Notes: generated by a model not told the origin, from the sequence alone. Counted from the stretch's first letter, positions 53,413 through 62,583 are shown. The stretch is 64,000 bases of DNA from Tenacibaculum jejuense (GCF_900198195.1 NZ_LT899436.1:806001-870000); one strand, 5' to 3'. Made by a program: numbers and translations.

Positions 53413-55140
53413 GTGAGAATACAAAAAATCATCCCTCTTTTAGAGTGGTTACCAAAGTATAAGAAATCTCAATTTAAAGGAGATGTTGTTGCTGGATTAA
53501 CAGTAGCAACAGTTTTAATACCACAAGGTATTGCTTATGCTTTAATTGCAGGTTTACCACCAATTTACGGATTGTATTCAGCTTTAATTCCTCAAGTGAT
53601 TTATGCAATATTCGGTTCTTCTAGGCAAGTAGCCATTGGTCCAGTAGCAACAGATTCATTAATAGTTGCTGCCAGTATATCTACAATAGCGCTTATGGGA
53701 TCTGAAAGTTATATTGCTATGGCAATCTTTTTAGCCTTGTTAGTTGGAAGTATTCAGTTCTTAATGGGAGTTTTCCGCTTAGGTTTTATTGTTAATTTTT
53801 TATCAAGACCAGTAATTACAGGATTTACTTCAGCAGTTGCCATAACAATAGGTTTAAATCAATTCAAAAATTTTTTTGGAGTAGATTTTCTACAAAGTGA
53901 TCAAATCCATATTTTACTTGAAGATATATTAACTAGAATTACTGAACTCGAAACAAAAACAACAATTATTGGAATTGTTACAAGTATCATAATCATTGTA
54001 TTAAGAGGAATTAATAAAAAAATACCAAATGCTTTAATAGTAGTTGTTTTAGGAATTGTTTTAATGTATGCTTTTGAAACTTTTTTCTTTGGAGTTGCTA
54101 TTGTTGAGAGTATTCCTTCAGGTTTACCAAGTTTTGCAGTTCCTGAGTTAAACTTTGGTTTAGTAAGAGAGTTGTTACCTATGGCGTTTACTTTAGTAAT
54201 GGTAGGTTATTTGGAAACAATTTCTATTGGAAAGTACTTAGAATCTCAACAAGATGAATACAAAATAGATCCTAATCAAGAACTAATAGCTTTAGGACTA
54301 AGTAATATTTTCGGATCATTTTTTAAATCGTATCCATCTACATCTAGTTTTTCTAGATCTGCAATCAATTTTGATGCAGGAGCAAGAACAGGAGTAGCTG
54401 CATTTATTTCAGCAGGTTTAGTTGTACTTACGCTATTATATTTAACACCTGTGTTTTATTATTTGCCTAAAACAGTTTTAGCCGCTATTATAATTGTAGC
54501 AGTTTTTAGATTGGTAAATGTTAAGGAAGCTCGATTCTTATGGAAAGCAAATATTCTAGATTTTTGGTTATTAATAGCTACTTTTTTAGCAACATTATTT
54601 TTTGGAATAGAATATGGAATTTTAATAGGAGTAAGTTTATCACTTATCGTTTTAATTTATAGAACATCCCGACCCAATGTTGTAGAGTTAGGAAAAGTAC
54701 CAGATTCCGACTTTTATAGAAATAAGAATCGATTTAAAGAAGTTCTACTAGATAATGAGGTTCTTGTTTTTCGTTTCGATGCTCAAATTTTTTATGCAAA
54801 TGCGAGTTATTTTAGAGAACGATTAGAGCATATGGTGAATCAAAAAGGAGAGAGCTTAAAATTAATTGTTTTAGATGCTGAAAGCATTAATCGAGTAGAC
54901 AGTACAGGAATTGAAATGTTAAAACAACAAGTTCAATTTTACATGAATAAAGGAATAACATTTTATCTTGCCGGTGTAAAAGGTCCGGTTAGAGATGATT
55001 TGTTCAGAGGTGGTTTATTAGAAATTATAAATTTAGATCATTTTTTTATGCGTGCAAATGGCGCAGTAACATTTTTTAAAACAGGAGATAATACAAATCA
55101 AAAAAAATACGCTCAGTACATTCATCAAGCGTACAAATAA
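53413..55140 (+). CDS. SulP-family anion transporter
   Basis: A 575-aa SulP/SLC26 transporter. The start is GTG directly abutting the ruvB stop. The family signature GDVVAGLTVATVLIPQGIAYALIAGLPPIYGLYSA is at residues ~23-57, followed by about 11 further helices and a C-terminal STAS domain (residues ~430-560, with LKLIVLDAESINRVDSTGIEML). The substrate is probably sulfate, bicarbonate or another anion. The following persulfide-dioxygenase and rhodanese genes suggest sulfate or sulfite movement linked to sulfide oxidation, an inference from context. Confidence 0.92.
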   Translation: MRIQKIIPLLEWLPKYKKSQFKGDVVAGLTVATVLIPQGIAYALIAGLPPIYGLYSALIPQVIYAIFGSSRQVAIGPVATDSLIVAASISTIALMGSESYIAMAIFLALLVGSIQFLMGVFRLGFIVNFLSRPVITGFTSAVAITIGLNQFKNFFGVDFLQSDQIHILLEDILTRITELETKTTIIGIVTSIIIIVLRGINKKIPNALIVVVLGIVLMYAFETFFFGVAIVESIPSGLPSFAVPELNFGLVRELLPMAFTLVMVGYLETISIGKYLESQQDEYKIDPNQELIALGLSNIFGSFFKSYPSTSSFSRSAINFDAGARTGVAAFISAGLVVLTLLYLTPVFYYLPKTVLAAIIIVAVFRLVNVKEARFLWKANILDFWLLIATFLATLFFGIEYGILIGVSLSLIVLIYRTSRPNVVELGKVPDSDFYRNKNRFKEVLLDNEVLVFRFDAQIFYANASYFRERLEHMVNQKGESLKLIVLDAESINRVDSTGIEMLKQQVQFYMNKGITFYLAGVKGPVRDDLFRGGLLEIINLDHFFMRANGAVTFFKTGDNTNQKKYAQYIHQAYK

Positions 55141-55153
55141 AAGACATTGAATT

Positions 55154-56554
55154 ATGAAGATTGAACAAATTTATACGAATTGCCTATCGCAAGGAGCATA
55201 TTATATAGAAAGTAACGGAGAAGTAGCTATTATAGATCCGTTACGTGAAGTACAATCATATATCGATAAGGCTAAAAAAGATGAAGCTACAATTAAATAT
55301 ATCTTTGAAACTCATTTTCATGCCGACTTTGTAAGTGGACATATAACACTTGCTGAAAAAACAGGAGCTACAATTGTATACGGACCAACTGCAACAACAA
55401 ATTTTAAGTCACATATTGCTAAAGATTCTGAAGTTTTCAAAATTGGTAATATAGAAATCGTTGCTTTGCATACTCCAGGTCATACGATGGAAAGTACAAC
55501 TTATTTACTAAAAGATGAAAACGGCAAAGATCATGCAATTTTTAGTGGAGATACTTTATTTATTGGAGATGTTGGAAGACCAGATTTGGCTCAAAAAGGA
55601 GACATTACTCAAGAAGATTTAGCAGGCTTTCTTTATGAAAGCTTACAAACTAAAATAATGCCTTTACATGATGATGTCATCGTTTATCCTGCTCATGGAG
55701 CTGGTTCTGCTTGTGGAAAGCATTTGAGTAAAGAAACTGTAAGTACATTAGGAAACCAAAAGAAAACAAATTATGCTTTAAGAGCAGATATGACTAAAGA
55801 AGAGTTTGTAAAAGAAGTTACAGATGGTTTATTGCCACCACCAGAGTATTTTCCTCTGAATGTAAAATTGAATAAAGAAGGTTACGATTCTATCGATAGT
55901 ATTATAGAACGAGGAACTAAAGCGCTTTCTGTAGATGAGTTTGAGTATGTATCAAATAAGTATGAAGCTTTAATATTAGATGTAAGACATCAATCCGATT
56001 TTATTCAAGGATTTATACCACAATCTATTTTTATTGGTTTAAACGGATCATTTGCACCTTGGGTGGGAGCTTTAATTAGAGATACAGAACAGCCAATTGT
56101 TTTGATTACACCTGAAGGAAAAGAAGAAGAAGCAATTACAAGATTAGCAAGAGTTGGTTTTGATAATGTTTTAGGATACCTAGAAGGAAGCTTTGATAGT
56201 TGGAAAAATGCGAATAAAGATTTTGATACGTTACGTTCAGTTTCTGCAAATCATTTAGAAAAAGCATTACAAGAAAAAGTTACAGTTTTTGATGTTAGAA
56301 AACCAGGGGAATATAACTCGGATCACATAAAAAACGTTGAAAACACGCCATTAGATTATTTAAATGATTATATTAGTATGTTTCCAAACACTAACGACTT
56401 TTATATTCATTGTGCAGGCGGTTATCGTTCTGTAATTGCAGCTTCTATATTAAAATCTAGAGGATTTCATAATGTAATTGATGTAGCTGGAGGATATAAA
56501 GCGATCAAAGAAACCAATATTCAAAGAGATCAATCGTTATGTGTTTCAAAGTAA
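55154..56554 (+). CDS. Persulfide dioxygenase-like MBL protein fused to two rhodanese domains
   Basis: A 466-aa fusion. The N-terminal metallo-beta-lactamase domain has the ETHE1-type metal motif THFHADFVSGH, the second-shell HTPGHTMES, GDTLFIGDVGRPDL and YPAHG. Two rhodanese domains follow: the first (~270-355) lacks a catalytic Cys, ending in VLITPEG, and the second (~365-460) keeps it in HCAGGYRS. This is the architecture of persulfide dioxygenase-rhodanese fusions (CstB/BLH-like), which convert low-molecular persulfides to sulfite and thiosulfate. It lies 13 nt after the SulP gene and 7 nt before a rhodanese lipoprotein, forming a small sulfur-handling group. Confidence 0.9.
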   Translation: MKIEQIYTNCLSQGAYYIESNGEVAIIDPLREVQSYIDKAKKDEATIKYIFETHFHADFVSGHITLAEKTGATIVYGPTATTNFKSHIAKDSEVFKIGNIEIVALHTPGHTMESTTYLLKDENGKDHAIFSGDTLFIGDVGRPDLAQKGDITQEDLAGFLYESLQTKIMPLHDDVIVYPAHGAGSACGKHLSKETVSTLGNQKKTNYALRADMTKEEFVKEVTDGLLPPPEYFPLNVKLNKEGYDSIDSIIERGTKALSVDEFEYVSNKYEALILDVRHQSDFIQGFIPQSIFIGLNGSFAPWVGALIRDTEQPIVLITPEGKEEEAITRLARVGFDNVLGYLEGSFDSWKNANKDFDTLRSVSANHLEKALQEKVTVFDVRKPGEYNSDHIKNVENTPLDYLNDYISMFPNTNDFYIHCAGGYRSVIAASILKSRGFHNVIDVAGGYKAIKETNIQRDQSLCVSK

Positions 56555-56561
56555 TTGAAAC

Positions 56562-56954
56562 ATGAGAAAATTCATTTTAGGTTTAATTGGGATTTGCATT
56601 TTATTTTCTTGCGCTAGTAGTAATGAAAATGTAAAAACTATTACCGTAGATGATTTAAAACTCAAAATACGAGAAGATAGAAACATTCAGATTTTAGATG
56701 TAAGAACAGCTTCCGAAACTTCAGATGGAGTTATCTTCAATGCGATTCAAGTCAATTTAATTTCGAATAATTTTGAAACAAAAAGTTTGGAGGTTTTAAA
56801 TAAAGAAAAACCAGTTTATGTGTATTGTAGATCTGGTAGAAGGAGTAAAATCGCTGCAGGAGTTTTAGCTGATAACGGTTACGAAGTTTATAATGTTAAA
56901 GGTGGATATGTAGCTTGGGAGAAAAAAATAATGAACAATACAAATAAAGAATAA
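56562..56954 (+). CDS. Rhodanese-domain lipoprotein
   Basis: A 130-aa lipoprotein with lipobox LFSC (Cys17) and a single rhodanese domain. The catalytic loop is visible in VYVYCRSGRRSK, with the active-site Cys followed by RSGRRS. Lipid anchoring places the sulfurtransferase in the envelope. It follows the persulfide dioxygenase fusion by 7 nt and probably works with it on periplasmic persulfide or thiosulfate. A bidirectional terminator follows. Confidence 0.88.
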   Translation: MRKFILGLIGICILFSCASSNENVKTITVDDLKLKIREDRNIQILDVRTASETSDGVIFNAIQVNLISNNFETKSLEVLNKEKPVYVYCRSGRRSKIAAGVLADNGYEVYNVKGGYVAWEKKIMNNTNKE

Positions 56955-56956
56955 AT

Positions 56957-56988
56957 AAAAAAACCGAGTGAATTCACTCGGTTTTTTT
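56957..56988. terminator. Bidirectional terminator
   Basis: ACCGAGTG (56963-56970) pairs with CACTCGGT (56975-56982) around an AATT loop, flanked by A and T runs. It separates convergent genes ending at 56954 and 56994. Confidence 0.9.
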
Positions 56989-56993
56989 ATTGC

Positions 56994-59435
56994 TTAGAAC
57001 TTTAATGTAGCTCCAATTAAAAAGTTTCTAGTTGCTTGTGGATAAAATCCTGCCCCGTCAACTGTTGTTGTAACTCCAGGATTCGACCAAGTATCATCAA
57101 AGAAGAAATAATATCCTCTGTCAACATATTCTCTATCAAAAATATTATTTACTAATCCTGTTAATACTATAGAATCAAAAATCTTATTAGTTTTTATTTC
57201 ATAAATAACATTTAAGTCACTCGTAAAATAACTATCTAGTCTTTCATTATCAGAAATTCTTCCGCTTAAATTCCCCATAAATTGTTCGCCTACAAACTTT
57301 GATAAAAATGAAATCTGTAAATTTTCAATAGGTTTATAGTTTAAAGCATTACCAAAGATAACGTTTGGAGAAAAAGAAATATCTGTGTTTCCTAAGTTTT
57401 CTATAGTACCATCTATTGGAACTCTAAAATCACGATTCTTGTTAGCACTAAAAGCTACATTTGGTTGTATCGATAAAAAGTCAGTTAAAATAACACTAGC
57501 ATCTATTTCTAAACCTAATCTGTAACTACTTCCACTAGTTTCTCTAAGCGGCTCACCAACATTGTTAATTGCTCCTGATAATACCAATTGATTTTTATAA
57601 TCCATATAGTATACATTCGTATTAACTTTAATACTACCTGTATTTAATCTCCAACCTAACTCGAAATCATCTAAAGTTTCATGTTGAGAATTACCACCTT
57701 CAAAATCGTTTCTGTTTGGTTCTCTGTTAGCTCTTGCATAAGAAGCATAAAGACTATTATTATCGTTTACTTGATATGTTAAACCTAATTTCGGATTGAA
57801 AAAGTTAAAATCTTTGTCAACATCTAACGGATCACGATCTGAAGTTAATCCGTTTGTTCTGTAACTAACAAATCTTCCTTGTAAATCTACGTATGCATTA
57901 AGTTTATCATTAATACTAATATTTGCTTTTACAAAAGAACTTAAGTCGTGCTTTTTAGCATCACTAAAATAATAACGATCACGAATATTTGTGCCTGGAG
58001 CTAAATCACTTCCCCAGATTACTTCTCCATAATGATCGTTGCTGTAATTACTATAAGATCCTCCAGCAATAATTTCTAATCCTTTTAACGTATAAGTTGC
58101 AGAAGCATTAACTACATAAAAATGATTATCTAACCATCTACGAACAATTACATCACTATTATCGGCAATAAGATTATTAAAATCAGCAGCATTTTCATTT
58201 TCTTTAAACTGCTCAAAATATCCTTTACCACGAGTGTAATTTAAACCAATATTAGTTGAAATTTTATCGCTGAATTTTTCATTCCAATGTAGTTGATAAT
58301 GATCTTGCCAATAATTATCAGTTTCGTTATCGTATAAATAATGATTGTATCTACGATCTGAATTTCTAAGATTATTTGCTTGCTCTGGAGTTAATCCGTT
58401 ATTTACGATAAAATCTTCAATTCCTTGCTGATCTCCAGTAAGACGAGCTTCAGGAGTTCCGAACCAAGCTTGGTAGGTTTGTTCAGTTCCACCAAAAACA
58501 ATAGCTTTTATTAAAGTGTTATCATCAATATAACTTCCTTGTAAAAAGTAAGATTTTAAATCTGTAAAAGCTCTGTCAATGTATCCGTCTGAATAAATAT
58601 TAGACAAACGACCAGAAAGTTCGAAATGATCATTTAATAAACCAGTAGTAAACTTTACAGTATGTTTTCTTGTACCAAAAGAACCAAATGAATTTGATAC
58701 TTCACCGCCTGCTTCTTCAGAAACAGCATCAGTTAAAATATTTAAACTAGCTCCGAATGCTCCAGAACCATTTGTTGATGTTCCAACACCTCTTTGTAAT
58801 TGTAAACTTTGTGTTGAAGAAGCAAAATCTCCTAAGTTTACCCAAAATGTACCTTGACTTTCAGCATCGTTATATGGAATTCCGTTAATTGTAACATTAA
58901 TTCGAGAAGCATCAGAACCTCTAACTCGCATATAGGTATATCCAACTCCAGCTCCAGCATCAGAAGAAGAAATTACTGAAGGTAAATAGTTTAATAAAAC
59001 AGGAATATCCTGGCCTAAATTACGTTTTGCAATTTCTTTTTTACTAACGTTAGAATATGTCATAGGAGTTCCTGCTTTAGCTCTAATGGAAGAAACTAAA
59101 ACTTCTTCTAAAACATTTTCTTCTGAAGTAAGTTGAATAACTAAATCTTTTGTGTTAGAAGAGATTTTCTTTTTAATAGTTCGGTATCCTAAATAAGAAA
59201 CTTCAAATAAATACTTTCCTTCAGGTAATTTAATTTTAAAATTTCCATCAGCATCTGTTGTAGATCCTTTCTTAAGTTCACGAACAATTACTGTAGCACC
59301 AATTAATGGTTTTTTTGCATCGTCTACTACTTTACCTGATAACACTACAGATTGAGCTTGAACTGATAATGAGATTGAAAAAAATAAAAGAGGTACTAAT
59401 ATCTTCACTCTTTTACAAATGGTTAAAAATTTCAT
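56994..59435 (-). CDS. TonB-dependent receptor, probably for thiamine
   Basis: An 813-aa outer-membrane receptor with a signal peptide (ending VQAQ). A CarboxypepD_reg-like N-terminal domain (VVLSGKVVDDAKKPLIGATVIV) is followed by a plug domain (IPVLLNYLPSVISSSDAG, YTYMRVRGSDASRINVTINGIPYND) and a long barrel ending in an aromatic strand (FLIGATLKF). A TPP riboswitch with its own terminator lies in its leader, so expression should fall when thiamine pyrophosphate is plentiful. With a PnuC-type transporter and a thiamine-binding protein nearby, the ligand is almost certainly thiamine or a derivative. Confidence 0.9.
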   Translation of the reverse strand: MKFLTICKRVKILVPLLFFSISLSVQAQSVVLSGKVVDDAKKPLIGATVIVRELKKGSTTDADGNFKIKLPEGKYLFEVSYLGYRTIKKKISSNTKDLVIQLTSEENVLEEVLVSSIRAKAGTPMTYSNVSKKEIAKRNLGQDIPVLLNYLPSVISSSDAGAGVGYTYMRVRGSDASRINVTINGIPYNDAESQGTFWVNLGDFASSTQSLQLQRGVGTSTNGSGAFGASLNILTDAVSEEAGGEVSNSFGSFGTRKHTVKFTTGLLNDHFELSGRLSNIYSDGYIDRAFTDLKSYFLQGSYIDDNTLIKAIVFGGTEQTYQAWFGTPEARLTGDQQGIEDFIVNNGLTPEQANNLRNSDRRYNHYLYDNETDNYWQDHYQLHWNEKFSDKISTNIGLNYTRGKGYFEQFKENENAADFNNLIADNSDVIVRRWLDNHFYVVNASATYTLKGLEIIAGGSYSNYSNDHYGEVIWGSDLAPGTNIRDRYYFSDAKKHDLSSFVKANISINDKLNAYVDLQGRFVSYRTNGLTSDRDPLDVDKDFNFFNPKLGLTYQVNDNNSLYASYARANREPNRNDFEGGNSQHETLDDFELGWRLNTGSIKVNTNVYYMDYKNQLVLSGAINNVGEPLRETSGSSYRLGLEIDASVILTDFLSIQPNVAFSANKNRDFRVPIDGTIENLGNTDISFSPNVIFGNALNYKPIENLQISFLSKFVGEQFMGNLSGRISDNERLDSYFTSDLNVIYEIKTNKIFDSIVLTGLVNNIFDREYVDRGYYFFFDDTWSNPGVTTTVDGAGFYPQATRNFLIGATLKF

Positions 59436-59506
59436 TTTAAATGAAGAATAAAAAGAGGTAATTATTCTATTTATAATTTTGAATAATTAATTCATATACA
59501 CCGTTG

Positions 59507-59531
59507 TAAAAAGGCATAATTTTTTGCCTTA
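59507..59531 (-). terminator. Riboswitch-linked intrinsic terminator
   Basis: On the minus strand, AAGGCA (59530-59525) pairs with TGCCTT (59516-59511) and runs into T's. It lies just downstream of the TPP aptamer and ~70 nt before the receptor ATG. The same TGCCTT string occurs in the 5' part of the aptamer (59630-59625), which could pair with AAGGCA as an antiterminator. Confidence 0.7.
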
Positions 59532-59545
59532 ATGCTCTAGTGTGT

Positions 59546-59640
59546 TTTCCCTAAACAGCATTACCTGTTCTAGGTTCAATGGGTATGATCTCAGCTCAAT
59601 TTTTCAAAATAATAATTCCAAAAAAAGGCACCCCTTTATG
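59546..59640 (-). promoter_or_regulatory. TPP riboswitch (THI element)
   Basis: On the minus strand the conserved TPP-aptamer strings appear in order: AAAGGGGTGCC, GCTGAGAT, ATACCC, TTGAACCT, ACAGGTAATGCTG and TTAGGGAAAA. The aptamer is in the leader of the TonB receptor and is followed by an intrinsic terminator, so ligand binding should switch transcription off. Confidence 0.95.
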
Positions 59641-59649
59641 AGAACGATG

Positions 59650-59657
59650 CAAAGTTA
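59650..59657 (-). promoter_or_regulatory. -7 box of the TPP-riboswitch transcript
   Basis: Minus-strand TAACTTTG matches TAnnTTTG and lies just upstream of the aptamer, between arfB and the receptor gene. The -33 region is poor. Confidence 0.55.
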
Positions 59658-59692
59658 AGTTGGATTTTTTAAATAGCGAATAATATTTAGAA

Positions 59693-60097
59693 CTAATCTA
59701 TTTTAGGTTTCTTACGAAGTTGTTTTTTAGCTGAATGAAGTTGTTTGTTTTTAGCTTTTTTAATTACTGAAGCACGAGTTGGTTTAGTATTTCTTCGCTT
59801 TTTTTCTTGAATAAGATTTTGTGATAGCAATCGAAATAATCGAGTAATTACAAGTTCTTTGTTTTTGTGTTGTGATCTACTTTCTTGACAAGTTAAAATC
59901 AGAATTCCTTCTTTAGTTAGTTTCTTATCAAGTTTACGTAATAATAATTCTTTTTCTCGAATCGAAAGTCCGTTTGAATCTTGTAAAGAAAAGCTAAGTT
60001 CTATTTTAGAAGATACTTTATTTACATGTTGTCCGCCAGCACCAGAACTTCTTACAGCTTTAAATAAGAGTTCTTTTTTAATAACCTCAAAAATCAT
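59693..60097 (-). CDS. arfB: Alternative ribosome-rescue factor ArfB (peptidyl-tRNA hydrolase)
   Basis: A 134-aa release-factor-like protein that frees stalled ribosomes by hydrolysing peptidyl-tRNA. The catalytic GGQ is in RSSGAGGQHVNKVSSK (residues ~17-32), and a long basic C-terminal tail (KKRRNTKPTRASVIKKAKNKQ) enters the mRNA channel, as in YaeJ/ArfB. Length is typical. Its start overlaps the NadR-like kinase by 11 nt, so it is cotranscribed with the thiamine genes though its role is separate. Confidence 0.95.
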   Translation of the reverse strand: MIFEVIKKELLFKAVRSSGAGGQHVNKVSSKIELSFSLQDSNGLSIREKELLLRKLDKKLTKEGILILTCQESRSQHKNKELVITRLFRLLSQNLIQEKKRRNTKPTRASVIKKAKNKQLHSAKKQLRKKPKID

Positions 60098-60743
60098 TAT
60101 ACATATGATTTTCCATGTTGGTAGTATGATGCAAGAAATGAAGATCTAAATCAATTAGAGTATCAGAAGTAGTTAATTCCTTCTTTTGGAGTAATTCATC
60201 AATAAGTTTTACAGCTTTTTTGAAACGAGTTTCTTTATCTCCTTTTAATAAAACATACGGGCGATCGTATTTTTCTAAAGCATTTTTAAAAGCTTTAAAC
60301 ATTTCTTCACGTTGTTCTGGCCGGTCTCTTAAATCATCAGCTTCCCAAGGAGTATCAATATAAGTTAAGAAATATAGATCATAGGAATTTTCAATAGCAG
60401 CTTTATCAAGTAAGGCATCTACAAAACCACCATAATATTCTTCAGAATATACTTTAGTTTCTAATAAATCGGTATCGCAAATTAAAACGTTATTAGCTTT
60501 TTCAGTAAGATTGTTTTCTAGAGCGATTTGTCCTTCAGCAATAGGAATGATATCTTCTTGCTCACAAATTTTTTGTTCTCTGTTCCATTTATCTTGTAAG
60601 TATTCTCTAGCATATTCAGGAACCCATTTGGTATTGTAATGTTTTGCCAATTGACGCGATAAAGTTGTTTTACCTGTACTTTCGGGTCCAAATAAAACGA
60701 CTTTAATTATACTGTTTTCCTGTTGTCTAAGTCTTTTTTCCAT
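60087..60743 (-). CDS. NadR-like P-loop kinase, possibly a thiamine or nicotinamide-riboside kinase
   Basis: A 218-aa ATPase of the AAA_28/NadR kinase-domain family. The P-loop GPESTGKTTL follows the strand IIKVVLF, and PEYAREYL and the later DTDLLETKVYSEEYYG and DTPWEADDLRDRPEQRE segments are family motifs for nucleoside phosphorylation. In NadR the related domain phosphorylates nicotinamide riboside. Here the overlap with a PnuC-type transporter (37 nt) and the nearby thiamine-binding protein and TPP-controlled receptor favour phosphorylation of imported thiamine to trap it. That assignment is inferred from context. No nucleotidyltransferase domain is attached. Confidence 0.85.
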   Translation of the reverse strand: MEKRLRQQENSIIKVVLFGPESTGKTTLSRQLAKHYNTKWVPEYAREYLQDKWNREQKICEQEDIIPIAEGQIALENNLTEKANNVLICDTDLLETKVYSEEYYGGFVDALLDKAAIENSYDLYFLTYIDTPWEADDLRDRPEQREEMFKAFKNALEKYDRPYVLLKGDKETRFKKAVKLIDELLQKKELTTSDTLIDLDLHFLHHTTNMENHMYNDF

Positions 60744-61336
60744 ACTAAATATCCTAATACAGCTATAATTGAAAAAATTAAATATTGAAAACTAGTAAAT
60801 GTAAAACCTTTATAAAGATACAAAGGAACTGAGATAATATCACCAATAATCCAATAAATCCAGTTCTCGATTTTTCTTCTGGCCATAAGCCACATTCCTA
60901 CAAAAAATATGGCAGTAGTAACAGTATCTACATAAGCTGTCCAGTTGTTCCATTTGTCGAAACTTGCATATACAACATACACGAAAATTAATGTAGCAAA
61001 GAAAATAACAACGCTAATTTTCTTTTCATTAGGCGTGGTTCTAGAAATCGGAGTAACATTTGTGTCAGAAACTTTACGAGTCCAAATATACCAACCATAA
61101 ACACTCATGATAAAGTAATATCCGTTAATCATCATATCTCCTAAAAGTTCCCATTTTAATAAAAGATATACGAAAATGGCAGTACTAATCATTCCGGTAG
61201 GAAAAACCCAGATTTTATTTTGTTTCGAATACCAAACAGATAAAAAACCGAAAATAACAGCAATAACTTCTAAACAAATATCTAATGTATTGTACGAATA
61301 ATATTGACCGAAAAGAAAATCAAAAATTTGGTTCAT
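60707..61336 (-). CDS. PnuC-family vitamin transporter (thiamine-type, PnuT-like)
   Basis: A 209-aa inner-membrane transporter of the PnuC/PnuT family with about seven helices. Family marks are WVFPTGMIST, the aromatic-rich MSVYGWYIWTR and the later NWTAYVDTVTTAIFFVGMWLMARRKIENW. I start it at MNQIFDFLFG (61336), not at 61360, because the shorter start matches the family's N-terminus. It overlaps both neighbours. The partners suggest thiamine as substrate, although nicotinamide riboside cannot be excluded because the kinase is NadR-like. Confidence 0.88.
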   Translation of the reverse strand: MNQIFDFLFGQYYSYNTLDICLEVIAVIFGFLSVWYSKQNKIWVFPTGMISTAIFVYLLLKWELLGDMMINGYYFIMSVYGWYIWTRKVSDTNVTPISRTTPNEKKISVVIFFATLIFVYVVYASFDKWNNWTAYVDTVTTAIFFVGMWLMARRKIENWIYWIIGDIISVPLYLYKGFTFTSFQYLIFSIIAVLGYLVWKKDLDNRKTV

Positions 61337-61580
61337 AATTACTACGATCAGATTTAACAATTTTCATTTGAAGTAAACCATTATCAAGAAGTTCAAAAGC
61401 TTCTTTAATCTCTTTGGTTAATAACTCCATTACAGTATCGTATTCTCCATAAATTTGAGTACTTAAAGGATTTTCTAGAACTGTGATTCCAGAAGTTCTT
61501 AATTTTTTGATGAAATTAATAATAGGTTCCTCAAAGTTATCTTGTAGCGGAGTGAGTGTTAGCTCTACTGATATTTTCAT
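61320..61580 (-). CDS. Thiamine-binding protein (YkoF/MTH1187 family)
   Basis: An 86-aa protein of the thiamine-binding (MTH1187/YkoF-like, DUF77) family, recognised from KISVELTLTPLQDNFEEPIINFIKKL and the central GITVLENPLSTQIYGEYDTVMELL. These small ferredoxin-like-fold proteins bind thiamine or its precursors. The start at 61580 gives MKISVEL; a longer reading from 61619 would add a non-conserved tail overlapping the lipoprotein gene's end. It is the first gene of the overlapping ykoF-like/pnuC-like/kinase set. Confidence 0.85.
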   Translation of the reverse strand: MKISVELTLTPLQDNFEEPIINFIKKLRTSGITVLENPLSTQIYGEYDTVMELLTKEIKEAFELLDNGLLQMKIVKSDRSNYEPNF

Positions 61581-61611
61581 TGAATAGTATTTCCGACAAA
61601 AGTAAAGACTA

Positions 61612-62583
61612 TTATTCAAATAGTCTTTTTAGATCTTTTGTAGTAGTTTTTTTCATATTGATACTTAAAACGCTGTTATTAGTAGTTTCTTTCAATTCAA
61701 TTTTATCATAGTAAATCTGATTTTTATACGAACCAACCACTAGAGCATAAGTTTTTCCACTAATTGGAATTTGTTGAAATTTTAAGTTATTTTCTAATCT
61801 GGCCTCATGTGTGAAAGAATTCATGTTTTCATAAATAAAATAAATATCAAAACCAGAAAAATGTTCAGTTTTTTCAACTAGTGAGAAATTAAGTTTTGAT
61901 ACATTTTTAACGAAACGATCTATATTAATCCATTGAGCACCTAATTCATATAGAATGAACAGACTTTCATTTTTGGTTGAATATTCATCATTTCTTTTTA
62001 TAAGATTAAAATTGTTTAAATAAAACTGAACAGAATCACAGGCTACCGTTGTACGTTCTGTTATACCTCCTCCAACAGGAAGTATAATATCACAGTTGTT
62101 TTGATCGGTAATATTCCACGTAATGTTTCCAATTGAATCAGATTCAGAAAGAAAGATATCGTTATTTAATAATTTTTCTTTTGGAGGAAAAATAAATAAT
62201 TTCTCTCCTTCTTTTAATTGTAGTTCTTTTCCGTTGGAAGTAAACTTAATTTTTAAAACTCCCGAAGATTCTAAAAGTTGATTATCGGTAGTCAAGGTTT
62301 GAATATTACGATATAAAATTTCTTTGAAATCATACAATTCTATTAATTCTAATTGTACTTTATCAGTTTCCTTTAAATCAAATAAATCTCTTCTGAAGTA
62401 AAATTTGGTTCCATGTTTTCCTTCAATAAACTTATTATAGATTGTATCTAAATCAAAGAATTGTGATTTTTCTTTTTGAAAACTTGCTAAGTGATTTTTA
62501 GGAGTAAAAGGTTCAAGTTTTTCTCGTTTACAACTAGCAATAAGTAAAATTACCCCAATAAATAATGTGTAATATAGTTTCAT
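61612..62583 (-). CDS. Lipoprotein of unknown function
   Basis: A 323-aa lipoprotein with lipobox LIASC (Cys18). The mature protein is mostly beta-rich and contains no family I can name. It ends 31 nt before the thiamine-binding gene, so it may be cotranscribed, but no thiamine link is visible. A seven-copy heptamer repeat lies ~110 nt upstream of its ATG, in its likely promoter region. Confidence 0.75.
   Translation of the reverse strand: MKLYYTLFIGVILLIASCKREKLEPFTPKNHLASFQKEKSQFFDLDTIYNKFIEGKHGTKFYFRRDLFDLKETDKVQLELIELYDFKEILYRNIQTLTTDNQLLESSGVLKIKFTSNGKELQLKEGEKLFIFPPKEKLLNNDIFLSESDSIGNITWNITDQNNCDIILPVGGGITERTTVACDSVQFYLNNFNLIKRNDEYSTKNESLFILYELGAQWINIDRFVKNVSKLNFSLVEKTEHFSGFDIYFIYENMNSFTHEARLENNLKFQQIPISGKTYALVVGSYKNQIYYDKIELKETTNNSVLSINMKKTTTKDLKRLFE

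Noticed and set aside
61581..61619. Longer start for the thiamine-binding protein
   Set aside because: The extra residues are not family-like and would overlap the lipoprotein gene's end.
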